Program-made: the position numbers and the translations under genes
Assembly: GCF_014201885.1 (NCBI RefSeq)
Contig: NZ_JACHFN010000001.1
Coordinates: 310,001 to 374,000 of the forward strand
Direction of reading: 5' to 3'
Source of the DNA: Deinococcus budaensis
GTDB lineage: Bacteria; Deinococcota; Deinococci; Deinococcales; Deinococcaceae
DNA length: 64,000 bases
Notes under the pieces: model-generated
Database searches by the model: none
What the model was told of the DNA's origin: nothing
What the model saw: only the letters and a program-made list of their open reading frames with translations
Shown: one piece after another, positions 54,184 through 64,000 of the stretch
How positions within the stretch are numbered: position 1 is the stretch's first letter
How the letters are laid out: each line of letters opens with the position of its first letter

Positions 54184-55599
54184 TCAGTCGGCAGCAGTGG
54201 GGGCGGTTTCGCCCAGGCGGAAGGCGGCGTGGACGGCGCGGGTGGCCTGGTCGACCTGGGCGCCCTCGATGGCGACGCTGATGTTCAGCTCGCTCGACCC
54301 CTGGGAGATCATCAGGATATTCACGTCCTCGCCCGCCAGCGCGCCGAACATCCGGGCGGCGACGCCTTTCTGGCCGCGCATCCCCGCCCCGACGATGGCG
54401 AGCACCGCCACGCCGGGCTGCTCCTCGATGCCCAGTTCGCCGCTCACTCCCCGGCGCAGGGCGGCCAGGGTGCGGCGGGCGTCGGCGCTTTGCACGGCCA
54501 GCGAGACGTTGCTCATCGAGCTGCTCTGCGAGACCATCAGGAGGGTGATGTTCTCGCGGGCGATGGCGGCGAACAGGCTGGCGACCACGTCGGGAACGCC
54601 GAGCACGCCCGCGCCGGTCACGCTGATGATGCTGACTCCCCGGATGGCGGTCACCGCCTTGACTGGGTGCGCCGCGTCGCCGCCCGCCTGCTCGCGCACC
54701 AGCGTGCCGGGAAAGTCGGGGTCGGCGGCACTCTTGACCCGCAGCGGAATGCCGCTTTCTTGCAGCGGCGTGACGGCCAGCGGGTGCAGCACCTTGGCGC
54801 CGAAGTAGGCGAGTTCCATCACCTCGCCGTAGCTCAGGACCTCGATGTTGCGGGCATCCTCCACCACCCGGGGATCGGCGCTCATCACGCCGTCCACGTC
54901 TTTCCAGGCCCAGACCTCGTCGGCGCCCAGCGCCTGCCCGATGATGGTGGCCGAGAAGTCGGTGCCGCCGCGCCCCAGGGTGGTGATCGCGCCGTCCTCG
55001 TTCTCGCCCATGAAGCCCGCCACGACCGGCGTGATCCCGGCCGCGAGGAGGCCGCCCAGGCGGTCGGAGATGCGCTCCCCGGTGCCGGGCAGGGGCCGGG
55101 CATTGCCGAAGTGCGCGTCGGTCATGATGCCCGCCTGCCCGCCGGTGAGATGGTGCGCGCGGACGCCCCCCTGTTCGAGCGCGAGGCCCATCAGCGGCGC
55201 CGAGAGCCGCTCCCCGAAGGCGACGATCAGGTCGCGGCTCCTGGGCGTGAGTTCGCGCAGCAGATAGACGCCGTACACCGCCTGGCGCAGGGTCTCGTGC
55301 AGCTCGCGGATCTCGCGCACCGCCGGGGAGTCGGGGGCCGCGCCGAGGTCCTGGGCCGCCGTGAAGTGACGGGTGCGCATCGCGGCGATCTCGTCGTTGG
55401 CCGCCGCGATGTCGCCGCCCTGCGCGGCCTCGGCCAGCCGCAGCAGGCCGTTGGTCACGCCCGCCATCGCGGAGACCACCACGACCACTTTCACACCCTC
55501 ACGCACGCTGCGCGCCGCCAGCCCCGCGCTGTGGCGGATCGCCCGCGCGTCTTGCATGTTGGTGCCGCCGAACTTCATCACCAGCAGGGAATGCGCCAT
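54184..55599 (-). CDS. lysC: Aspartate kinase
   Basis: A 471-residue aspartokinase, first enzyme of the Asp family (Lys, Thr, Met, diaminopimelate). The [11 protein letters not shown] start, [20 protein letters not shown] active-site loop and [13 protein letters not shown] are typical. Tandem ACT regulatory domains fill the C-terminal 170 residues ([31 protein letters not shown]). The ACT pair indicates feedback control by an end-product amino acid. TACTGT ends 7 bases before the ATG at 55599; upstream ATGs overlap that box. Confidence 0.9.
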   Translation of the reverse strand: MAHSLLVMKFGGTNMQDARAIRHSAGLAARSVREGVKVVVVVSAMAGVTNGLLRLAEAAQGGDIAAANDEIAAMRTRHFTAAQDLGAAPDSPAVREIRELHETLRQAVYGVYLLRELTPRSRDLIVAFGERLSAPLMGLALEQGGVRAHHLTGGQAGIMTDAHFGNARPLPGTGERISDRLGGLLAAGITPVVAGFMGENEDGAITTLGRGGTDFSATIIGQALGADEVWAWKDVDGVMSADPRVVEDARNIEVLSYGEVMELAYFGAKVLHPLAVTPLQESGIPLRVKSAADPDFPGTLVREQAGGDAAHPVKAVTAIRGVSIISVTGAGVLGVPDVVASLFAAIARENITLLMVSQSSSMSNVSLAVQSADARRTLAALRRGVSGELGIEEQPGVAVLAIVGAGMRGQKGVAARMFGALAGEDVNILMISQGSSELNISVAIEGAQVDQATRAVHAAFRLGETAPTAAD

Positions 55600-55661
55600 A
55601 TGGGGCACAGTATGGGGCCACAGCCCTGGCCGGGGCAGGGCTGCGGGGGCCGCAAGCACCG

Positions 55662-55688
55662 AAAAAGGCGCCCACCCCCGTGGACGCC
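55662..55688 (-). terminator. Terminator after the KGG protein gene
   Basis: On the minus strand an 8-bp stem (55688-55681 with 55674-55667, one wobble pair) is followed by TTTTTC. Confidence 0.75.
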
Positions 55689-55725
55689 CCGCTCCCGGCG
55701 GCTCCCCTCCCGCTGATTGTGGCCT

Positions 55726-55974
55726 TCAGCTGTTCTGGCGGGTCTGGCCACCGCGTGCGGCGCGGGTGCTGCCGCGCGAGGCCTCACCGCCCTTGCGGCC
55801 CGCCTCGCGGGCTTCTTCGCTGGTAAAACGGTGGGCGTTGCCGCTGGCGTGGGCGGCGCGGCCCCCCGCGCTGGCGATGGCGCGTTGACGCTCGGGGTCC
55901 ATGCCCGCAAAGCCCCGGCCTCGGCGGGCGGCGGTGCGGCTCTCGGTGCGGCTCTTGCTGGGGTTGTCGGTCAT
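55726..55974 (-). CDS. KGG-motif stress protein (con-10/GsiB-like)
   Basis: An 82-residue, very hydrophilic, Arg/Gly/Ser-rich protein with the KGG repeat pattern: RGFAGMDPERQRAIASAGG, then HRFTSEEAREAGRKGGEAS. Such small proteins accumulate in general stress and dehydration and are thought to be disordered protectants. A GGGAGGAAA site precedes the ATG, and a terminator follows. I see no palindrome of the Deinococcus radiation/desiccation motif type upstream. Confidence 0.8.
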   Translation of the reverse strand: MTDNPSKSRTESRTAARRGRGFAGMDPERQRAIASAGGRAAHASGNAHRFTSEEAREAGRKGGEASRGSTRAARGGQTRQNS

Positions 55975-57532
<1,558 letters not shown>

Positions 57533-57544
57533 AGTCACCAGCGG

Positions 57545-57595
57545 CCAGTCGCCAGTCGCCAGTTCACCGCCTCTGTCCTGGCGACTGGTGACTGG
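57545..57595. other. 18-bp hairpin between gapA and pgk
   Basis: Arms 57545-57562 and 57578-57595 pair over 18 positions with one G-U wobble around a 15-base loop. The arms are themselves built of direct repeats of CCAGTCG. No T-run follows. It may protect the gapA 3' end, be a processing site, or attenuate pgk. Confidence 0.75.
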
Positions 57596-57618
57596 CGACT
57601 TCCACGAAAGGAGCAACC

Positions 57619-58784
<1,166 letters not shown>

Positions 58785-58788
<4 letters not shown>

Positions 58789-59537
58789 GCGCCCCCACCT
58801 CCGGGCCGCGCACGCTGCTGGCCCTGAACTGGAAGATGAACAAGACGACCACCGAGGCGCGGGCCTGGGGCCGCGAGCTGGCGGGGGGCTTTGAACGCGG
58901 CGACGTGGAGGTCGCGGTGATGGCCCCGGCGATCAGCCTGCCGGGCCTCAAGGAGAGCCTGCCCGGCGGCGTGGACGTGGGCGGCCAGGATGTCAGCGCG
59001 CACGAGTCGGGCGCGTACACCGGCGAGATCAGTGCGGCGATGCTGCGCGACGTGCACGCGACCTACGTGATCGTGGGCCACTCCGAGCGCCGCGAGTACC
59101 ACGGGGAAACCGACGCCGTGGTCGCCGCCAAGGCCCGGCAGGCCCAGGCGCACGGCCTGACGCCCATCGTCTGCGTGGGCGAGGGCCTGGAGGTGCGCGA
59201 GCGGGGCGAGCAGGTCGCCTACACCCTCGCGCAGCTGCGCGGCAGCCTGGACGGCGTGGCCGAGAACGTGGTCGTCGCCTACGAGCCGGTCTGGGCCATC
59301 GGCACCGGCAAGACCGCCACCGCCGACGATGCCGAGGAGCTGGCCGCCGCGATTCGCGGAGCGCTGCGGGAGCAGTACGGCGAGCTGGCGGCGGGCCTGC
59401 GGGTGCTGTACGGCGGCAGCGTCAAGCCGGACAACGTGGCCTCCATCTGCGCGCAGCCCAACGTGAACGGGGCGCTGGTGGGCGGCGCGAGCCTGAAGGT
59501 GGACGACGTGCTGGGCATGGTGAACGCACTGAAGTAG
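58785..59537 (+). CDS. tpiA: Triosephosphate isomerase
   Basis: A 250-residue TIM barrel that interconverts dihydroxyacetone phosphate and glyceraldehyde 3-phosphate. Catalytic Lys in LNWKMNK, electrophile His in VGHSERR, base Glu in [12 protein letters not shown] and the phosphate-binding YGGSVKPDN and GGASLK loops are present. It is last in the gapA-pgk-tpiA set and translationally coupled to pgk. Confidence 0.95.
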
Positions 59538-59558
59538 GCCGGAGCAGTTTCGCCCCCT

Positions 59559-59582
59559 CCCCCACTGCGGTTTGGGTGGGGG
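59559..59582 (+). terminator. Hairpin after tpiA
   Basis: CCCCCAC (59559-59565) pairs with GTGGGGG (59576-59582). The following sequence is not T-rich, but repeat copy 6 with its T-tract begins 17 bases on. Confidence 0.4.
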
Positions 59583-59598
59583 TGCTGATATGTCATTC

Positions 59599-59643
59599 AA
59601 GTGAATAGATTCACGATATGACAGGTCGTGAAGTTTTTGTCCC
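59599..59643 (+). repeat. Dispersed palindromic repeat, copy 6
   Basis: TTCACGA (59610-59616) and TCGTGAA (59626-59632) flank 9 bases; the extra GTGAA half-site (59601-59605) is on the left and GTTTTTGTCCC on the right. It lies about 60 bp past tpiA and directly abuts the gene remnant to its right. Confidence 0.88.
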
Positions 59644-59645
59644 AG

Positions 59646-59898
59646 TCTGCCTTTCCACCCGCCTAAAGCGCTGGCCGAGCGGCTGGACGACCTGCGGACC
59701 TTCCACGCGGCGCCGGAAGGCCTCGTCCCGGGCCGCGCCTATCCGTACCTGGGAGAGGCGACGATGGACCGGGTGGTGCAGGTGAGTGCGGAGGTGATCC
59801 TGGGGCTGCTCGCGCGGCTGGAGGCGGGCGGGGTGCCAGAGGAAGCGCCGGTGTCGCTGCCGGTCCTCGACCTGCCTGGCCCGCTCAGGCTGCCGTGA
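59646..59898 (+). pseudogene. Gene remnant: C-terminal coding fragment without a start
   Basis: A frame ending in TGA at 59896-59898 reads as a protein-like C-terminus of about 80 residues (PKALAERLDDLRTFHA, then [23 protein letters not shown]) with the codon bias of a real gene. It has no start codon at its left end and is bounded there by repeat copy 6, with an in-frame stop inside the repeat. I do not recognise the family. Only an internal ATG at 59763 could give a 44-residue product. Confidence 0.55.
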
Positions 59899-59913
59899 GA
59901 AATGGACGGCGCC

Positions 59914-59919
59914 TATAAT
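59914..59919 (+). promoter_or_regulatory. Consensus -10 box for asnS
   Basis: A perfect TATAAT ends 7 bases before the asnS GTG, so transcription should begin at or next to the start codon. Confidence 0.7.
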
Positions 59920-59926
59920 TCCGCTC

Positions 59927-61279
<1,353 letters not shown>

Positions 61280-61305
61280 GCGGCTGGCGGCTGGATGAAG
61301 GCCTG

Positions 61306-61328
61306 GGCCGGGTTTCTCCCCGGCCTTC
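61306..61328 (+). terminator. Hairpin after asnS
   Basis: GGCCGGG (61306-61312) pairs with CCCGGCC (61319-61325) around a TTTCTC loop; TTCTG follows. Repeat copy 7 starts about 14 bases on. Confidence 0.55.
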
Positions 61329-61341
61329 TGACGAAATCTAC

Positions 61342-61385
61342 AAGTGAATAGATTCACGATAAAACTGGTCGTGAAATTTTTGTTT
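61342..61385 (+). repeat. Dispersed palindromic repeat, copy 7
   Basis: TTCACGA (61353-61359) and TCGTGAA (61369-61375) flank 9 bases; AAGTGAATAGA on the left is identical to copy 6, and ATTTTTGTT follows. It lies 63 bp past asnS and 36 bp before the next gene. Confidence 0.88.
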
Positions 61386-61420
61386 GCAGAGCAGCCTGGG
61401 AAGTGCGCTACAGTGCCTGC

Positions 61421-62314
61421 ATGATCGCGTACTGCGAGGTGAGCGCGTTCACGGACACGCCCGGACACGGCAACCGGGCGGGCGTGGTGCTGGGAGCGGA
61501 GCGGCTGTCGGAGGCGCAGATGCAGGCGCTGGCAGCTTTTCTGGGCGTGCCCGAGACGGTCTTCGTGACCCGGATGGAGCAGGGGGCGGTGCGGGTGCGC
61601 TACTTCACGCCGACCCAGGAGATCGAGTTCTGCGGCCACGCGACGGTGGCGCTGGGGCTGCGGCTGGCGCAGGGTGGGCACTGGCGCGGCGAGGCGCTGG
61701 TGCTCGAAACGCTGGTGGGGCGCATTCCGCTGACGCTGGAGGCCGAGGCGGGGGTGCCCGCGCGGGTGTGGATGGAGCAGCGCGGGCTGGAGTCGCGCCC
61801 GGTGCCGCGCCCCGTGTACCGCCACCTGGCCGAGGCGCTGGGCATCGACGAGCGCATGATCCACCGGGGGCTGCCGCTGGCGTCGGCCAGCACGGGGCTG
61901 TGGAGCGTGTTCGTGCCGCTGATCGACACCCTGGTGCTCGACGCGCTGGAGCCGGACCTCGACCGCATCCATGCGCTGTCGGGCGCGCTGGAAGTGTGCA
62001 GCGTGTACGCCTACGCGCCTGTGGGGGTGGGCCGCTTCGCGGCGCGGGATTTCGCGCCTGCCGTGGGGATTCCCGAAGACCCGGTGACGGGCAGCGCGGC
62101 GGGGGCCTTGATGGCGCTGCTGGCTGGGGAAGGCCGCCTGCCGGTGCGCGGGAAGCGGGCGTGCGGCGTGGTGTACCAGGGCCACGCGCTGGGCACCCCC
62201 GGCGAGGTGGAGGTCGAGGTCGTGCTGACGGGCCGGGGGGTGGACCGGGTACGGGTGGGCGGCCGGGCGGCGCTCGACCGCGAGGGGCACTGGACGCCGG
62301 AAGGGGAAGGGTAA
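61421..62314 (+). CDS. PhzF-family isomerase-like protein
   Basis: A 297-residue protein of the phenazine-biosynthesis-like fold, related to diaminopimelate epimerase. Seen are the [20 protein letters not shown] start, the putative acid Glu in LGVPETVFV, the [12 protein letters not shown] motif and [16 protein letters not shown] near the end. Most members have unknown substrates and do not make phenazines; no phenazine genes are present here. TACAGT ends 6 bases before the ATG at 61421, so this start is chosen over the ATG at 61403. Confidence 0.85.
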   Translation: MIAYCEVSAFTDTPGHGNRAGVVLGAERLSEAQMQALAAFLGVPETVFVTRMEQGAVRVRYFTPTQEIEFCGHATVALGLRLAQGGHWRGEALVLETLVGRIPLTLEAEAGVPARVWMEQRGLESRPVPRPVYRHLAEALGIDERMIHRGLPLASASTGLWSVFVPLIDTLVLDALEPDLDRIHALSGALEVCSVYAYAPVGVGRFAARDFAPAVGIPEDPVTGSAAGALMALLAGEGRLPVRGKRACGVVYQGHALGTPGEVEVEVVLTGRGVDRVRVGGRAALDREGHWTPEGEG

Positions 62315-62344
62315 GCGGCCTCGGCGCGGGCGTACACTGCCCCG

Positions 62345-63139
62345 GTGCTGGGACTCTTGTGTGTGGACGTGGACGGAACGCTGGTGGGCACTGACAACGC
62401 GGTGCGGCCGGACGTATGGGCGGCGCTGGCGGGGGCGCGCGGGCGCGGCGTTCGGATCGCGCTGTGCTCCGGGCGCCCGGCTTTCGGAACCGCGCTGGAG
62501 TACGCGCGGCGGCTCGATCCGCAGGGCTGGCACGTCTTTCAGAACGGGGCGTCGGTGGTCGAGGTGCACGGTGGGCGCAGCCTGTCCGAAGCCCTGCCGG
62601 AGGGGGCGGAAGCCGCGCTGCTGGCCCGCGCGCGGGAGACCGGGCGGCTGCTGGAGGTCTACACCGACACCGATTACGGGGTGACCCTGCCCGGCGAGCT
62701 GGCGCGGCGGCACTCGGCGCTGCTGGGGCTGCCGTACCGGCCGCGCGAGCCGGAGGTGCTGGAGGGCGCGCGGGTGCGGGCGCAGTGGGTGGTGCCGCAC
62801 ACTGAGGCGGCCACCGTGCAGGCCGAACCCCACCCGGGGCTGGAGCTGCATCCGGCGGGCAGCCCGGCGATGACGGACGTGCTGTTTATCAGCGTGACGC
62901 GCGCGGGCGTGAGCAAGGGCAGCGCGGTGACGCGGGTGGCCGCCGAGTACGGGGTGCCCCTCTCGCGGGTGATGATGGTGGGCGACGGCCACAACGACGT
63001 AACGGCGATGCGGGTGGTCGGCCACCCGGTCGCGATGGGCAACGCGGACGCCGAGGCCCGCGCGGCTGCCCGTCATCACGTCGGCCACGTGGACGCGGGC
63101 GGGCTGGCCCAGGCGGTGGAGCTGGCGCTGACGCTGTAG
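62345..63139 (+). CDS. Cof-type HAD phosphatase
   Basis: A 264-residue HAD IIB hydrolase. Motif [13 protein letters not shown], motif II in ALCSGRP, a cap domain (about 85-185), the motif III Lys in GVSKGSAV and motif [14 protein letters not shown] are complete. It dephosphorylates small metabolites such as sugar phosphates or flavin mononucleotide; the substrate is unresolved. The GTG start lies 6 bases after TACACT. Confidence 0.87.
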   Translation: MLGLLCVDVDGTLVGTDNAVRPDVWAALAGARGRGVRIALCSGRPAFGTALEYARRLDPQGWHVFQNGASVVEVHGGRSLSEALPEGAEAALLARARETGRLLEVYTDTDYGVTLPGELARRHSALLGLPYRPREPEVLEGARVRAQWVVPHTEAATVQAEPHPGLELHPAGSPAMTDVLFISVTRAGVSKGSAVTRVAAEYGVPLSRVMMVGDGHNDVTAMRVVGHPVAMGNADAEARAAARHHVGHVDAGGLAQAVELALTL

Positions 63140-63156
63140 CCTGTCAGCGTCGTCCG

Positions 63157-63753
63157 TCAGGGACGCACGCCGCGCGCCAGGCCGCCGCGCCAGAACAGGT
63201 CGATGCGGAAGGGCCGCGCCGTGACCCCGCCGAAGCCTGCCGTTTCCAGCAGTCTGCCTATCTCCGGCACCGTGTAGACCCGCACGAGTTCGCGGTCGTT
63301 CAGCGCGGCGAGGCGGGCAAAACCGGGCAGACCGTTGGGTACGTAATCCTGCAAGACGAGGCTGGCCCCGGGCCGCAGCACCCGCCGCCACTCGCGCAGG
63401 GCCGCCGCCGGGTCCGCGAGGTAGTGCAGGACGTTCAGGCAGGTCAGGGCGTCCACCGAGGCGTCCGGCAGCGCGAGGGCCTCGGCGGGGGAAGTCAGCA
63501 GGGTCACGCCCTGACCGGCGAGGGTGCGCGCGGCGACCCCGCGCATGCCCGCGCTGGGTTCGGCGCCGACGAGGCGCGCTCCCGGAAAGCGGGCGCGCGC
63601 CAGCGCGAGCAGGGTGCCCGTGCCGGAGCCGACGTCGAGCAGGATGCCCGCTTCCAGGGGCGGCAGCGCGTCCAGCACCTCCTGAGCGGTGCGCCGAGCG
63701 TAGCGGCCCCATTGGCGGTCATAACTCGCGGCGAGGCGGTCATAGGCTCCCAT
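63157..63753 (-). CDS. Class I SAM-dependent methyltransferase
   Basis: A 198-residue methyltransferase of the UbiE/BioC-like group: a [16 protein letters not shown] start, motif [17 protein letters not shown] (about 48-63), acidic loop and the CLNVLHYL motif. The substrate is not evident. TACGCT ends 7 bases before the ATG at 63753, so the longer frame is rejected. It is convergent with the HAD gene with only 17 bp between and divergent from the recG-like gene. Confidence 0.83.
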   Translation of the reverse strand: MGAYDRLAASYDRQWGRYARRTAQEVLDALPPLEAGILLDVGSGTGTLLALARARFPGARLVGAEPSAGMRGVAARTLAGQGVTLLTSPAEALALPDASVDALTCLNVLHYLADPAAALREWRRVLRPGASLVLQDYVPNGLPGFARLAALNDRELVRVYTVPEIGRLLETAGFGGVTARPFRIDLFWRGGLARGVRP

Positions 63754-63837
63754 ACGCCCCAGCGTACTCAGAGTGAGGCCCACCGTGAGGCAGGGCAGCG
63801 ACGGCCCCGGCGCCCCTCTGTTAGCCTGCCGGGCGGT

Positions 63838-64000
63838 ATGGCGACGGTCGCGGAATTGCGGGACAGGCTGCGGCGACCCCTGGCGGCGGAACTCGCCTCG
63901 GGCTGCGCGGACCGGGTGGTGGCGGGCGGGGTGGAGCGGCTGCTGGCCTCGCCGCTGGCCGGTCCCTTTCCGGCGGTGCGCGAGGCGCTGCGCGGCTACG
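63838..64000 (+). CDS. recG: Probable ATP-dependent DNA helicase RecG, N-terminal fragment
   Basis: Only 54 codons are inside the window. The peptide ([18 protein letters not shown], then [13 protein letters not shown]) resembles my memory of the distinctive N-terminal extension of Deinococcus RecG, which rescues stalled forks and migrates branched DNA. None of the helicase motifs are in view, so this is tentative. A TAGCCT box lies 10 bases before the ATG. Confidence 0.45.
   Translation, partial: MATVAELRDRLRRPLAAELASGCADRVVAGGVERLLASPLAGPFPAVREALRGY

Noticed and set aside
61421..62314. A phenazine biosynthesis locus based on the PhzF-like protein
   Set aside because: No other phz genes are present, and PhzF-like folds are common in bacteria that make no phenazines.

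Overview
This window is a stretch of chromosome from a Deinococcus species. The sequence is very GC-rich. It carries bshA (bacillithiol synthesis), a YbjN-family gene next to sucCD that matches the D. radiodurans DR1245 neighbourhood, and many genes whose start codon lies only 6-10 bases after a TANNNT box. That last pattern is the leaderless-promoter style known from Deinococcus. Almost everything is core housekeeping DNA. I see no rRNA, tRNA, CRISPR array, prophage or intact insertion sequence.

Layout. 1-7.8 kb: start of a class A penicillin-binding protein, a receiver protein, fadD, a nucleoside deaminase and ribokinase pair, three small conserved genes (DUF1999-like, HMA-like, DUF503), signal peptidase I, a patatin and a protein kinase. 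7.8-8.15 kb: an inverted-repeat-bounded non-coding element. 8.15-17.1 kb: nagZ with a tandem-GNAT acetyltransferase, DegV with a 3-hydroxyisobutyrate-dehydrogenase-like enzyme, an AEC transporter, YchJ, a SpoU methyltransferase, a rhodanese and oligoendopeptidase F. 17-25 kb: YbjN, an M24 peptidase, sucCD, an exported protein, bshA, a second degV broken by an amber codon, and a methyltransferase. 25-34.9 kb: ileS with an isoleucine T-box leader, transaldolase-rho, a receiver protein, pdxST and two alpha/beta hydrolases. 35-39.8 kb: a five-gene operon that looks like murein-peptide salvage. 40-55.6 kb: an aminotransferase, a phosphoesterase, lnt, a Xer-type recombinase, a lipid kinase, hisS-aspS, a histidine phosphatase with an esterase, uvrC, a PAP2 phosphatase and lysC. 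55.7-64 kb: a KGG stress protein, gapA-pgk-tpiA, asnS, a PhzF-like protein, a HAD phosphatase, a methyltransferase and the first codons of a probable recG.

The most unusual signal is a family of seven short intergenic repeats at about 17.2, 21.9, 34.9, 39.9, 49.2, 59.6 and 61.4 kb. Each is about 45 bp, AT-rich against the background, and shares a core in which TTCACGA and TCGTGAA flank 8-9 bases. A further GTGAA half-site lies on one side and a T-tract on the other. Six of seven lie 27-64 bp past a stop codon with the T-tract pointing away from that gene. The outer half-site can pair with the same TTCAC that forms the main hairpin, so two mutually exclusive hairpins are possible. I cannot match the family to a described element.

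The genes form several coherent sets. Murein turnover and recycling: PBP, nagZ with GNAT, and the NlpC/P60, epimerase and M19 operon. Central carbon: gapA-pgk-tpiA, transaldolase and sucCD. Translation: ileS, hisS, aspS and asnS. Redox and cofactors: bshA and pdxST. Stress and repair: uvrC, YbjN, KGG protein and recG.
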